Of a stretch of 64,000 nt of DNA, positions 54,937 through 62,739 are shown one piece after another. The first letter of the stretch is position 1. Each line of letters starts with the position of its first letter. Source of the DNA: Candidatus Promineifilum breve (lineage in GTDB: Bacteria > Chloroflexota > Anaerolineae > Promineifilales > Promineifilaceae); NCBI RefSeq assembly GCF_900066015.1, contig NZ_LN890656.1, positions 434,001 through 498,000 on the forward strand, given 5' to 3'. The translations under genes and the position numbers were made by a program. The notes under the pieces are model-generated. The model did no database searches. It was not told the origin of the DNA and saw only the letters and a program-made list of their open reading frames with translations.

Positions 54937-55616
54937 TTTTCTCTTGGTATCTCGGCCAGGATGGGCAGCCCCGCCCGCTCCGCTTCGGCCCGGTCGCGCA
55001 CGGCCGGGTCGAGGTAGTGGGCCAGCAGGGCCAGCCCCGCCCCGGCCAGCAGACCCAGCGCCAGCCGCAATGGCAAATCGAGTTGGTTGCGAATGCCGGC
55101 CGGCAGCGGGTTCACCACCGGCTCGTCCAGTTGCGTCAGCACCGCCGTCTGCCCGCCCAATTGGGGCAGCGCGGCGGCGTTGTCCTCGGTCAGCACGGCG
55201 ATCACCCCGTTCAGGCCCTGGCGCACCGTCTCCGGGTCGCCGCCGGTCAGGGAGATGGTCAGCACGCTACGGGCGTTGTCGGCCGCCAGCCCGCCCTGGA
55301 TAGCATGGGGGTCAAGGCGCACGCCCTGGTCGGCCTCGACGCGGGCCACCACCGCCTCGGCAAAGCGCAGGCCGCGCACCCAGTCGGTCAGGCCGTTGAC
55401 GATGTACTCCGAGGCCAGCCAGTTGTAGTAGCGCTGCTCATCGGACTCGGCCGCCGCCGCGCCGGGCGGTTGGCCGACGATGAAGCGCACCCCGGCGTTA
55501 TAGCTCGGCGGCGCGGGCCGGTAGGTCGCCAGCCCCAACCCCAGCACGATCAGCGCGGGGAGGAGAACGAGCGGCCAGCGGCGGCGGAGGATGTTCCAGA
55601 ATTGACGGAGTTCCAT
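54882..55616 (-). CDS. Wzz-type polysaccharide co-polymerase 2, with repeat-derived C-terminus
   Basis: A 244-residue protein. ELRQFWNILRRRWPLVLLPALIVLGLG starts the first helix (about 13-30), followed by a long extracytoplasmic domain (about 32-165) and a second helix (about 178-198). A second, short PILAEIPR motif resembles Wzz1. The last 19 residues (EKKNKSTDYTDFTDGKINL) are read from R2 repeat DNA, so the natural stop has been lost or shifted. The gene overlaps the GT4 gene upstream by 67 bases. Confidence 0.8.
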   Translation of the reverse strand: MELRQFWNILRRRWPLVLLPALIVLGLGLATYRPAPPSYNAGVRFIVGQPPGAAAAESDEQRYYNWLASEYIVNGLTDWVRGLRFAEAVVARVEADQGVRLDPHAIQGGLAADNARSVLTISLTGGDPETVRQGLNGVIAVLTEDNAAALPQLGGQTAVLTQLDEPVVNPLPAGIRNQLDLPLRLALGLLAGAGLALLAHYLDPAVRDRAEAERAGLPILAEIPREKKNKSTDYTDFTDGKINL

Positions 55617-56725
55617 GCTTCGTACTTTTGCGTCACAAAATCGTCGATCTTGCGTTTGAAAACGGCGATGTCAAATTGCTCGGCGTGGCGGCGGGCCACG
55701 GCCGGCTGAACCGACAGCGGATCGAACGACTCGACCGCCTCGATGATAGCAGCAACCGACTGCTCGGCAAAGAGCGCGCCGGTGGCCGCATCGACTGGGC
55801 CGGTAATCACGGTCTCGCGCGCCCCGCCGGCGTCGTAGGCGATGACCGGCCGTCCGGCGGCGTTGGCCTGCAAGGGCGAGATGCCGAAATCTTCCTCGCC
55901 CGGCCAGACAAAGGCCCGGCAGCGGGCCAGCAGGTCGGGCAGGTCGGCATCGGGCACGAAGCCCAGAAACTGTACCGTCGGCCCGGCCAATGCTTCCAGC
56001 CGCTCCCGGTCGCGCCCGCTGCCGGCGATGACCAAAGGCCGGCCCATGACGTTGAACGCCTCGATGAGCACGTCCAGCCGCCGGTAGGGGACGAGACGGC
56101 CCACGAACAGGTAGTAATCATCCACCCGATTCGACGGCGCAAAGCGGCCCACGTCCACCGGTGGATAAATGATAGTCGCCTCGCGCCGGTAGACCTTGGC
56201 GATTCGCCGACGAACCTCGTCCGATATGGCGATGAAATGATCCACGCGGTCGGCCGCCAGCCGGTCCCATTGGCGCAGGAAGGTCAGAAACGGGGCCAGC
56301 GACAGGCGCGTGGCCCGGCCCAGGTTCTCGCGCTCGGCGTACTGGTGGTAGCGCCAGACGTAGCGCGTCGGCGTCAGGCAGTAGCAGACGTGCATCGTCT
56401 CCGGCCCGGTGATGACGCCGTGGCAGAAGCCGCTCTTGTTGCTCAGCACCACGTCGTAGCCGCGCAGGTCGAACTGCTCGAAGGCGAACGGGTAGAGCGG
56501 GAAGTAGAGTTGCTGCTTGCGCCGGGCCAGGGGCAGCCGGTCAATGAAGCCCGGCCGGATGTCCCACTCGCGCCACTGATCGGGCATCCGCGCGCGATCA
56601 TAGAGGGCCGTGTAGAGAGGAGCATCGGGGTAGAGCGCCACCAGCGCCGCCAACACGTCTTCCGCGCCGCCAAGCTGGTTGAGCCAATCGTGGATGAGGG
56701 CGATCACGGGGCCATTATAGGGCAT
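55550..56725 (-). CDS. Glycosyltransferase family 4
   Basis: A 391-residue GT-B enzyme. IALIHDWLNQLGGAEDVLAAL (about 8-28) starts the N-domain; YYLFVGRLVPYRRLDVLIEAF (about 190-210), GSGRDRERLEAL and GEEDFGISPLQANAAGRPVIAYDAGGARETV (about 271-301, with the Glu of the EX7E region) form the nucleotide-sugar site. It is probably a lipid-linked oligosaccharide mannosyl- or hexosyltransferase. First gene of the polysaccharide operon. The last about 22 codons overlap the start of the Wzz 2 gene. Confidence 0.9.
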   Translation of the reverse strand: MPYNGPVIALIHDWLNQLGGAEDVLAALVALYPDAPLYTALYDRARMPDQWREWDIRPGFIDRLPLARRKQQLYFPLYPFAFEQFDLRGYDVVLSNKSGFCHGVITGPETMHVCYCLTPTRYVWRYHQYAERENLGRATRLSLAPFLTFLRQWDRLAADRVDHFIAISDEVRRRIAKVYRREATIIYPPVDVGRFAPSNRVDDYYLFVGRLVPYRRLDVLIEAFNVMGRPLVIAGSGRDRERLEALAGPTVQFLGFVPDADLPDLLARCRAFVWPGEEDFGISPLQANAAGRPVIAYDAGGARETVITGPVDAATGALFAEQSVAAIIEAVESFDPLSVQPAVARRHAEQFDIAVFKRKIDDFVTQKYEAWNSVNSGTSSAAAGRSFSSPR

Positions 56726-56751
56726 GTGGGCCGAATCGTCACTTGGAAAAG

Positions 56752-56850
56752 AATGACACAGAGGACACGGAGGGTCACAGAGCGCACGGAGCGAAGAGAG
56801 GCATGTTCTCTGTGAAGCTCTGTGACGCCTCTGTGTGCTCCGTGTTATCG
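56752..56850. repeat. Palindromic repeat, family R3
   Basis: ACACAGAGGACACGGAGGGT with facing CTCTGTGAAGCTCTGTGACG and CCTCTGTGTGCTCCGTGTTA, in the 250-base divergent gap of GT4 and the membrane protein gene. Confidence 0.8.
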
Positions 56851-56975
56851 TCGGCCGGAGGTCATGGTTGTAAACATGACCCCAGCGTGACTTTTGATAG
56901 ATGCATTCGCGCCGCGAGTAGTCTATGATGTTGACAGTTCAACGGAAATCATTCCAAGACAAAAGGAGATACATC

Positions 56976-57521
56976 ATGGCGATCAAGACGAAAAGTAATC
57001 TGCTGACGGGCCTCATCCTGGTGGCGATAGGCATCGTGGCCCTGCTCTTTCGCTGGCTGCCCGACGCGCTAAGCGATAATCTAGGTCAATTCCTGTTGCT
57101 CGGCCTGGGGGTCATCTTCCTGGCTGTGGGCATCGCCACCCGCGAGGATGGCTGGTTCATCCCCGGCGGCATCCTGAGCGGGCTGGGCGCGGGCGTCCTG
57201 CTGGTCAGCAGCCCGCTGGCGGCCCGGCTGGGCGGCGATGAGGGCGGCTGGTTCCTGCTGGCCTTTGCCGGCGGCTGGTTCCTCATCCCGCTGCTGACGG
57301 CCATCTTCGCCGAGGAGACTCACTGGTGGGCGCTCATCCCCGGCGGCATCATCGCCGTGGTCGGTCTGGCGGCGCTCTATGGCGGGCTGTTTGCGAGCGC
57401 GTTGGAATGGGCCGGCCGCTTGTGGCCGCTGGGCCTCATCATCGGCGGGGTGTTGCTCCTGTGGCAGTCCCGCCGCCCGGCCACGGACGAAACCGAGAAG
57501 CCGGCCGAGAAACATGCCTAA
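56976..57521 (+). CDS. Small polytopic membrane protein
   Basis: A 181-residue protein with six short hydrophobic segments: about 10-27, 36-55, 60-80 (GWFIPGGILSGLGAGVLLV), 92-110, 117-140 and 145-165. It ends in a charged tail (RRPATDETEKPAEKHA). It resembles the LiaF-type/DUF5668 membrane module but without recognised partner. AAAAGGAGAT precedes the ATG. It may share a transcript with the ABC exporter, 119 bases downstream and with a repeat between. Confidence 0.75.
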   Translation: MAIKTKSNLLTGLILVAIGIVALLFRWLPDALSDNLGQFLLLGLGVIFLAVGIATREDGWFIPGGILSGLGAGVLLVSSPLAARLGGDEGGWFLLAFAGGWFLIPLLTAIFAEETHWWALIPGGIIAVVGLAALYGGLFASALEWAGRLWPLGLIIGGVLLLWQSRRPATDETEKPAEKHA

Positions 57522-57528
57522 GAGGAAG

Positions 57529-57617
57529 AAATCCACAGATTACACAGATTTCACAGATTTAAGAGTAAGAAATCATCCTCTTCTAAATCTGTGAAATCTG
57601 TGTAATCTGTGGATTCT
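57529..57617. repeat. Palindromic repeat, family R2
   Basis: AATCCACAGATTACACAGAT and ATCTGTGTAATCTGTGGATT enclose a 35-base centre, ahead of the ABC exporter gene. Confidence 0.9.
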
Positions 57618-57639
57618 CTTCTCTTTCTGGAGAATTACC

Positions 57640-58623
57640 ATGACCGAACCCATCCTCATCGCCAAAGAGCTACGCAAGACCTTCGGCGACAACGAAGCCG
57701 TGAAGGGCATCTCCTTCAGCGTCCTGCGCGGCGAGATATTCAGCCTGCTCGGCCCCAACGGCGCGGGCAAGACCACGACCATCAACATGCTCAGCTGCCT
57801 CATCGAGCCGACCGGCGGCACGGCCGAGATCGCCGGCCACGCCATCCCCGGCGATTCACTCAATGTGCGCCGGGCCATCGGCGTCGTGCCGCAGGAGATC
57901 GCCCTCTACGACAGCCTGACCGCCCGCCAGAACCTGGAGTTCTGGGGCCGCCTCTACGACATGAGCGGCAAGCCGCTGGCCCAGCGCATCGACGAAGTGC
58001 TGGCGATCGTCGGCCTCAGCGACCGGGCCAAGGACAAGGTGAAGACCTTCTCCGGCGGCATGAAGCGGCGCATCAACATCGCCGCCGGGCTGCTCCACCG
58101 GCCGCGGCTGCTGTTCATGGACGAGCCGACGGTGGGCATCGACCCGCAGAGCCGCCGCCGCATCCTCGACATGGTGCGCGAACTGCGCGACGGCGGCATG
58201 ACCGTGCTCTATACCACCCACTACATGGAAGAGGCCGAGCAGCTATCCGACCGCGTGGGCATCATCGATCAGGGGCGGCTCATCGCCCTGGGCACGCAGG
58301 CCGAACTGACCCGCGTCGTGGGCGAGCAGGAGACGTTGCGGCTGCACCTGAGCGAAGAGGCTTCGGCCGCCCTGCTTTCGGCCAACGGCGACGCGCCCAC
58401 CGCCGACGGCCAGGTGGCGCTGTTCAACGGCCTGCCGGGCGTCATCAGCGCGGCGGCCGTCGATCACCAGATCGTGGTCAATGTGGCCGACGCCGGCGAA
58501 GCGCTGCCGGGCGTGGTCGGCCGGGCCAATGACGCCGGGCTGCACGTGCGCTCGATCGATATCGAAGAGCCGAACCTGGAAGCGGTCTTCCTGCACCTCA
58601 CTGGGCGGGGATTGAGGGATTGA
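57640..58623 (+). CDS. ABC transporter ATP-binding protein (ABC-2 exporter type)
   Basis: A 327-residue nucleotide-binding subunit. GPNGAGKTT (Walker A, about 38-46), Q-loop in VVPQEIALYD, signature TFSGGMKRR (about 137-145) and LLFMDEPTVGID (Walker B, about 158-169), then TTHYMEEAE. The C-terminal 100 residues match DrrA/NatA-type exporters. It forms a transporter with the two permease genes that follow. Substrate unknown (drug, lipid or glycoconjugate). Confidence 0.95.
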   Translation: MTEPILIAKELRKTFGDNEAVKGISFSVLRGEIFSLLGPNGAGKTTTINMLSCLIEPTGGTAEIAGHAIPGDSLNVRRAIGVVPQEIALYDSLTARQNLEFWGRLYDMSGKPLAQRIDEVLAIVGLSDRAKDKVKTFSGGMKRRINIAAGLLHRPRLLFMDEPTVGIDPQSRRRILDMVRELRDGGMTVLYTTHYMEEAEQLSDRVGIIDQGRLIALGTQAELTRVVGEQETLRLHLSEEASAALLSANGDAPTADGQVALFNGLPGVISAAAVDHQIVVNVADAGEALPGVVGRANDAGLHVRSIDIEEPNLEAVFLHLTGRGLRD

Positions 58624-58715
58624 CGACGGACGACCGACCACTGACCACCGCCAGATAGCGCATGACTGCACAAGGGCTTTCTTGCCGTGGTCCGCGGTCT
58701 GTGGTCTGTGGTCTC
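58624..58715. repeat. R1 variant repeat
   Basis: ACGACGGACGACCGACCACTGACCACC, then TGGTCCGCGGTCTGTGGTCTGTGGTC: partial palindrome in the ABC operon gap. Confidence 0.75.
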
Positions 58716-58727
58716 ATAAAACCTACT

Positions 58728-59996
58728 ATGAACAAAATACTCACGATCATGTGGAAAGACATCAGCATCATCTTCCGCGACGGGGCGGCGTTGGTGCTGA
58801 TGATCGCCGGGCCGCTGGTGCTGACGCTGGGGCTGGGGCTAATCACCGGCAGCTTCGGCGGCGGCGACGACGCGCCGACCATCAGCCGCATCCCCGTGCT
58901 CGTCGTCGATCAGGACGGCGGCGCGCTGGCCGTGGCCCTCGATGACCTGTTGCGCGGCGACGACCTGAGCGGGCTATTGGCCGCCGAAGCGTGGAATGAC
59001 GAAGCGGCGGCGCGGGAAAGTGTGGGCAACGGCGACGCGGCGGCGGCGGTCATCATCCCCGCCGGCTTCAGCGCCAGCCTCATGCCCGACCCGACCAGCG
59101 GCCAACTGCCCGCGCCGGTCGCCCTGCGCCTCTATGGCGACCCCGGTTCGCCCATCGGCGCGGCCGTCGTGCGCACGGTCACCGAGGAGTTCACCAATCA
59201 GGCCGTCAACAACGTGGCCGCCATCCAGATCGGCCTGACCCAACTGGCGACGAGCGGCGCGGTCGCCCCGGACGATTTGCCCGCCGTGGGTCAAGCAATG
59301 GGCGAGCAGCTCTTCGGCGCGGAAGCCACGGCCGGCGCGCTCATCACCGTCCGCGCCGAGAGCGTGGCGACGGGCGGCACGGCCGGCTTCAATCCGATGG
59401 CCTTCTTCGCCCCGGCCATGGCCCTGCTGTTCCTGATGTACGCCGTCACGCTGGGGGCGCGCTCGCTCATCACCGAGCGGCGCGAGGGCACGCTGGCCCG
59501 CATGTTGGCCGCGCCGGTCAACGCCGCCCAGGTGCTCAGTGGCAAGGTGGCCGGCATCTTTATGACCGGCTTCCTACAAATGAGCGTGCTCATCCTGCTG
59601 ACGACACTCATGTATCAGTTGAACTGGGGCAACCCGCTGGGCGTGCTGCTGCTAATAGCCGCCGCGGCGCTGGCCGCCACCGGCTGGGGCTTACTGCTGG
59701 CGTCGTTGTCCAGCAATGCCGGGCAGATCACCACCCTGGGCACGGCGGCGATGCTCATCTTCGGCATCCTGGGCGGCAGCTTCGTGCCCGGCATGGAGTT
59801 CGGGCCGCTGCTGCAATACGCCGGGATGATCACGCCCAACCGCTGGGCGCAGGATGGTTTCATCTCGCTGGCTTCCGGCGATGGATTGGCGTCGCTGGTT
59901 ACGCCGCTGACCGCCTTGGTACTGATGGCGCTCATCCTGTTCGCGCTGTCGGCCGTCCTCTTCCGCCGCCGCCAGAGTTCGATCTTGACCGGATAG
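58728..59996 (+). CDS. ABC-2 type transporter permease 1
   Basis: A 422-residue membrane subunit. First helix (about 17-38) is followed by a large extracytoplasmic loop (about 45-230), then five helices (about 245-420) with RSLITERREGTLARMLAAPVNAAQVLSGKV (about 253-282, the ABC-2 coupling helix region) and AMLIFGILGGSFVPGMEF. The ATG at 58728 is preferred; the open frame to 58662 is repeat DNA. Confidence 0.9.
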   Translation: MNKILTIMWKDISIIFRDGAALVLMIAGPLVLTLGLGLITGSFGGGDDAPTISRIPVLVVDQDGGALAVALDDLLRGDDLSGLLAAEAWNDEAAARESVGNGDAAAAVIIPAGFSASLMPDPTSGQLPAPVALRLYGDPGSPIGAAVVRTVTEEFTNQAVNNVAAIQIGLTQLATSGAVAPDDLPAVGQAMGEQLFGAEATAGALITVRAESVATGGTAGFNPMAFFAPAMALLFLMYAVTLGARSLITERREGTLARMLAAPVNAAQVLSGKVAGIFMTGFLQMSVLILLTTLMYQLNWGNPLGVLLLIAAAALAATGWGLLLASLSSNAGQITTLGTAAMLIFGILGGSFVPGMEFGPLLQYAGMITPNRWAQDGFISLASGDGLASLVTPLTALVLMALILFALSAVLFRRRQSSILTG

Positions 59997-60062
59997 TGGT
60001 CAGTGGACAGTGGGCAGTGGGCAGTCTGGAAACTGCCCACTGCCCACTGTCCACTGCCGACT
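59996..60062. repeat. Palindromic repeat, family R1
   Basis: AGTGGTCAGTGGACAGTGGG facing CCCACTGCCCACTGTCCACT, between the two permease genes. It begins at the stop codon of the first. Confidence 0.9.
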
Positions 60063-60076
60063 AATAAGGATTTACC

Positions 60077-61291
60077 ATGTTCAACAAACTAATCGCAATC
60101 TTTCGTAAAGACACCATCCTGCGCTTCGAGGGTTGGTCGGAACTGCTCTTCTTCCTGATCCTGCCCATCATCTTCACCTTCATCATCGGCGGCGGCCTGT
60201 CCAGCGGCGGGCCGGGCGAGGACAACCGCGAGGTCGTGCCCGTCGTGGACGAGGACGGCGGCCCGGCGGCGGCCGACCTCGTGGCCGCGCTGGCCGCGTC
60301 CGAGACCATCCGGCCCGAAGCCTATGGGCGCGCCGAGGCCGAGGAACTACTCGACGGCAACGACGTGGGGGCCATCCTCATCATCCCCGCCGGCTTCAGC
60401 GACGGGCTGACGGCCGCGGGACAAGCGGGCGACCCGGCCGAAATCGTGGTGCGCTCGGCCCCCGGCAACAACATCGCCATCGTCGTGGAGCAGGAAGTGC
60501 AGCGGGCGGCCGGCGCCATCGCCCGGCCGCGCCTCATCGCCGCCGGGGCCGCCGGCGCTGTGGCCGCGGTGCAGCCCTTCCCCGACGACGCCGCCCGCGC
60601 CGCCTTCCAGCAGGACGCGCTGGCCGCGGCCGAGACCGCCCTGAGCGACCAGCCGGCCCGTGTCGAATTCTCCACGTTGGGCGGCGGCAGCGGCGAATAT
60701 AGCCAGCAGGCCCAATCCTCGGCCGGGCAGCTGATCACCTGGGTGTTCATCCCACTGCTGGGGGCGTCGGGCCTGTTCGTCATGGAGCGCTCGCTGGGCA
60801 CACTGCGCCGCCTGATGGTGACGCCGACGCGCAAATCGACCTTCCTGCTGGGCAGCATCGGCGGCCAATATCTGTTCGCCCTGTTGCAGATGACGCTGCT
60901 GGTGCTGTTCGGCCTCTACGTGATGGGCGTGCCGTGGGGCAACGCGCCGCTGGCTCTGGCCGTGGTGCTGGCCGCCTTCGGGTTGGCCGGGGTGGCGCTG
61001 GGCACGACGCTGGGTACGTTCGTCAAGACCGAAAGCCAGGCCGGCAGTCTGAGCATCATCCTGGGCATGACCATGGGCATGTTGGGCGGCGCGATGTGGC
61101 CGATGGAGCTATTTCCGCCGGCGCTGCAACAGGTGGTGAAGGTGCTGCCCACGACGTGGGCCATGAGCGCCCTGACCGACCTGACCATGCGCGGCGGGGG
61201 GATGGCCGACATTTTGCCCGAGGCGGCGGTGTTGCTGGGCTTCGCGGTGGTCTTCTTCGTGATTGGGGTGTGGCGCTTCCGCTACGAGTGA
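60077..61291 (+). CDS. ABC-2 type transporter permease 2
   Basis: A 404-residue homologue of permease 1 (same six-helix plan with a large loop at about 40-210). LFVMERSLGTLRRLMVTPTRKSTFLLGSIG (about 232-261) is the conserved coupling segment, and GMTMGMLGGAMWPMELFPPALQQ lies near the last helices. The two different permeases would form a heterodimer with ATPase dimers. The 80-base gap to permease 1 contains an R1 palindrome. Confidence 0.9.
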   Translation: MFNKLIAIFRKDTILRFEGWSELLFFLILPIIFTFIIGGGLSSGGPGEDNREVVPVVDEDGGPAAADLVAALAASETIRPEAYGRAEAEELLDGNDVGAILIIPAGFSDGLTAAGQAGDPAEIVVRSAPGNNIAIVVEQEVQRAAGAIARPRLIAAGAAGAVAAVQPFPDDAARAAFQQDALAAAETALSDQPARVEFSTLGGGSGEYSQQAQSSAGQLITWVFIPLLGASGLFVMERSLGTLRRLMVTPTRKSTFLLGSIGGQYLFALLQMTLLVLFGLYVMGVPWGNAPLALAVVLAAFGLAGVALGTTLGTFVKTESQAGSLSIILGMTMGMLGGAMWPMELFPPALQQVVKVLPTTWAMSALTDLTMRGGGMADILPEAAVLLGFAVVFFVIGVWRFRYE

Positions 61292-61321
61292 TCGCACCGG
61301 GGACGTATTGTTTTGGGATGA

Positions 61322-61445
61322 GATGACACAGAGGTCACAGAGGAACACGGAGGGATAAAGGGACAGAGAGAAAGCCGGGGCTTTCTCTCTGTCCCTCTCT
61401 TTCCTCTGTGTATCTCTGTGCCCCTCTGCGCTCTCTGTGTAATCT
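61322..61445. repeat. Palindromic repeat, family R3
   Basis: ATGACACAGAGGTCACAGAGG ... CCTCTGTGTATCTCTGTGCC and CTCTCTGTGTAAT arms, downstream of the ABC operon. Confidence 0.8.
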
Positions 61446-61521
61446 TCCGGCCCAAACCACCCTTGCCCTATTTACCATCCTCGCGTACGATGGAGCGCAC
61501 CATCATTGTGGAGGAACGCCC

Positions 61522-61884
61522 ATGGATTTCATCAGCCGTATCCTGGGCGGCGGCGTGGCCGAGGTCAGCCCGGCCGAAGCCCACCGCCGCCTGCAAAACG
61601 ACCCGCCGCCGCTCATCGTCGACGTGCGCCAGCCCGTGGAGACTCGCGCCGGCAGCGTGGCGGGGGCGGTGCTTATCCCGCTGACGGAGTTCGGCCGCCG
61701 CCTGACCGAACTGCCGCGCGACCGGCCGATCCTGGTCATTTGCCGCTCCGGCCACCGCAGCCCGCTGGCGGCGCGACAACTGCGGCGGGCGGGCTATGAC
61801 GTGGCGAACGTAAGTGGCGGGACGATGGCCTGGCAAGGGGCGGGGTTGCCCTTGACGCCGCCCGACGATGCGCCGGACGAATAG
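61522..61884 (+). CDS. Rhodanese-like single-domain protein
   Basis: A 120-residue protein. VSPAEAHRRLQNDPPPLIVDVRQPVETRAGSVAGAVLIPL (about 15-54) and the active loop CRSGHRS (about 72-78, with catalytic Cys at 72) are followed by VSGGTMAWQGAGLPL. A complete sulfurtransferase domain; persulfide donor and acceptor are unknown. GTGGAGGAAC lies before the ATG. Confidence 0.9.
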   Translation: MDFISRILGGGVAEVSPAEAHRRLQNDPPPLIVDVRQPVETRAGSVAGAVLIPLTEFGRRLTELPRDRPILVICRSGHRSPLAARQLRRAGYDVANVSGGTMAWQGAGLPLTPPDDAPDE

Positions 61885-61902
61885 CACCGCTGAAAGAAAG
61901 CA

Positions 61903-61941
61903 ACACGGATTACGCCGGCCGGAGCGCGGCGTAATCCGTGT
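61903..61941. repeat. Perfect 15-bp-arm hairpin between convergent genes
   Basis: ACACGGATTACGCCG (61903-61917) pairs with CGGCGTAATCCGTGT (61927-61941), loop nine bases. Could serve as bidirectional termination structure; no T tract. Confidence 0.75.
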
Positions 61942-61971
61942 CGATTCGCGCTGAATGACCGGCGGCCGAAC

Positions 61972-62412
61972 CTAGGCGTCGGCGTGTTCCTTGCCCCATT
62001 CGTGGAGCACCACCATCGTGAAAATGTCGGATTCGGTGATGATGCCGACCACGTGCATCCCCTCATCGACCACCGGCAGGCCGCTGACGCGATACTCCAG
62101 CATTGTCCGCGCCGCCTCGGCCAGTGTGGCGTCGGCGGTGATCGTCCTGGGGTGGCGGGTCATAATCTTTTCGATCTTGAGCGACGACAGCAGGTAGTTC
62201 ATCTCCCAGATGCTGAGGGAAGTGGCCGGCGATGGCTCGGCACTGCGAATGTCGCCGATGGTGATGATGCCCACGAGGCGGCCCTCATCGTCAACGACGG
62301 GCATACGCCGTATCTCCTCGGTGGTCATCATCTGGTGCGCTTCGGGCAGGGTCGTCTCCGGCCGGATGGTGATGACGTCGCTGGACATCCAGTCCCGCAC
62401 GAGTTCTTTCAT
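61972..62412 (-). CDS. CBS-domain pair protein
   Basis: A 146-residue protein of two CBS domains: about 8-60 (DVITIRPETTLPEAHQMMTTEEIRRMPVVDDEGRLVGIITIGDI) and about 78-135 (MTRHPRTITADATLAEAARTMLEYRVSGLPVVDEG, VGIITESDIF). Such pairs bind adenosine nucleotides or SAM and sense energy state. No attached enzyme domain. It is convergent with the rhodanese gene. Confidence 0.92.
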   Translation of the reverse strand: MKELVRDWMSSDVITIRPETTLPEAHQMMTTEEIRRMPVVDDEGRLVGIITIGDIRSAEPSPATSLSIWEMNYLLSSLKIEKIMTRHPRTITADATLAEAARTMLEYRVSGLPVVDEGMHVVGIITESDIFTMVVLHEWGKEHADA

Positions 62413-62429
62413 GGACTTCTCCCGTCCAG

Positions 62430-62463
62430 AAACCGAGCTTCTTCCTGGAAACTCGGTTTCTAA
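62430..62463. repeat. Repeat family R9
   Basis: AGAAACCGAGCTTCTTCC with facing GGAAACTCGGTTTCT, just upstream of the CBS gene. Confidence 0.75.
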
Positions 62464-62552
62464 AACTTATACCTCATTATAACCGATTCGCCGGGGGAAA
62501 AGACAGTAACAAACGTCACGCCCGCGGGGTGACAATTGCCGACAAGGTGTGT

Positions 62553-62595
62553 AAAAAAAAGGGGAGGCGGCGCCATCTTGGGAATGACGCCGCCC
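62553..62595 (-). terminator. Rho-independent terminator, minus strand
   Basis: On the minus strand GGCGGCGTCAT pairs with ATGGCGCCGCC (11 pairs including one G-U) and is followed by CTCCCC and eight T. No minus-strand gene ends here: the only minus gene to the right stops at 63212, beyond the convergent GNAT gene. Confidence 0.6.
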
Positions 62596-62739
62596 ACAGA
62601 AATGAACAGTTCCCATCGGGGTGGGAAGGAGTAAGGAGCATCTATAAAATAGCCCGCGAAACTTAATAAACGACTTACGGTATTATGAGAAAATTCACGG
62701 GTTTTTTTCGCCAGGATGTTCTATTGTAGGTAAGGAATT

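Larger units (their letters stand above)
62413..62739. other. 327-base gap with a minus-strand terminator
   Basis: Holds an R9 repeat (62430-62463), an intrinsic terminator oriented on the minus strand (62553-62595) and an AT-rich stretch (62630-62735) before the GNAT gene. No plausible protein gene. Confidence 0.75.

Noticed and set aside
62430-62463. Terminator for the CBS gene
   Set aside because: It lies upstream of the CBS start, has no T tract on that strand and matches repeat family R9.
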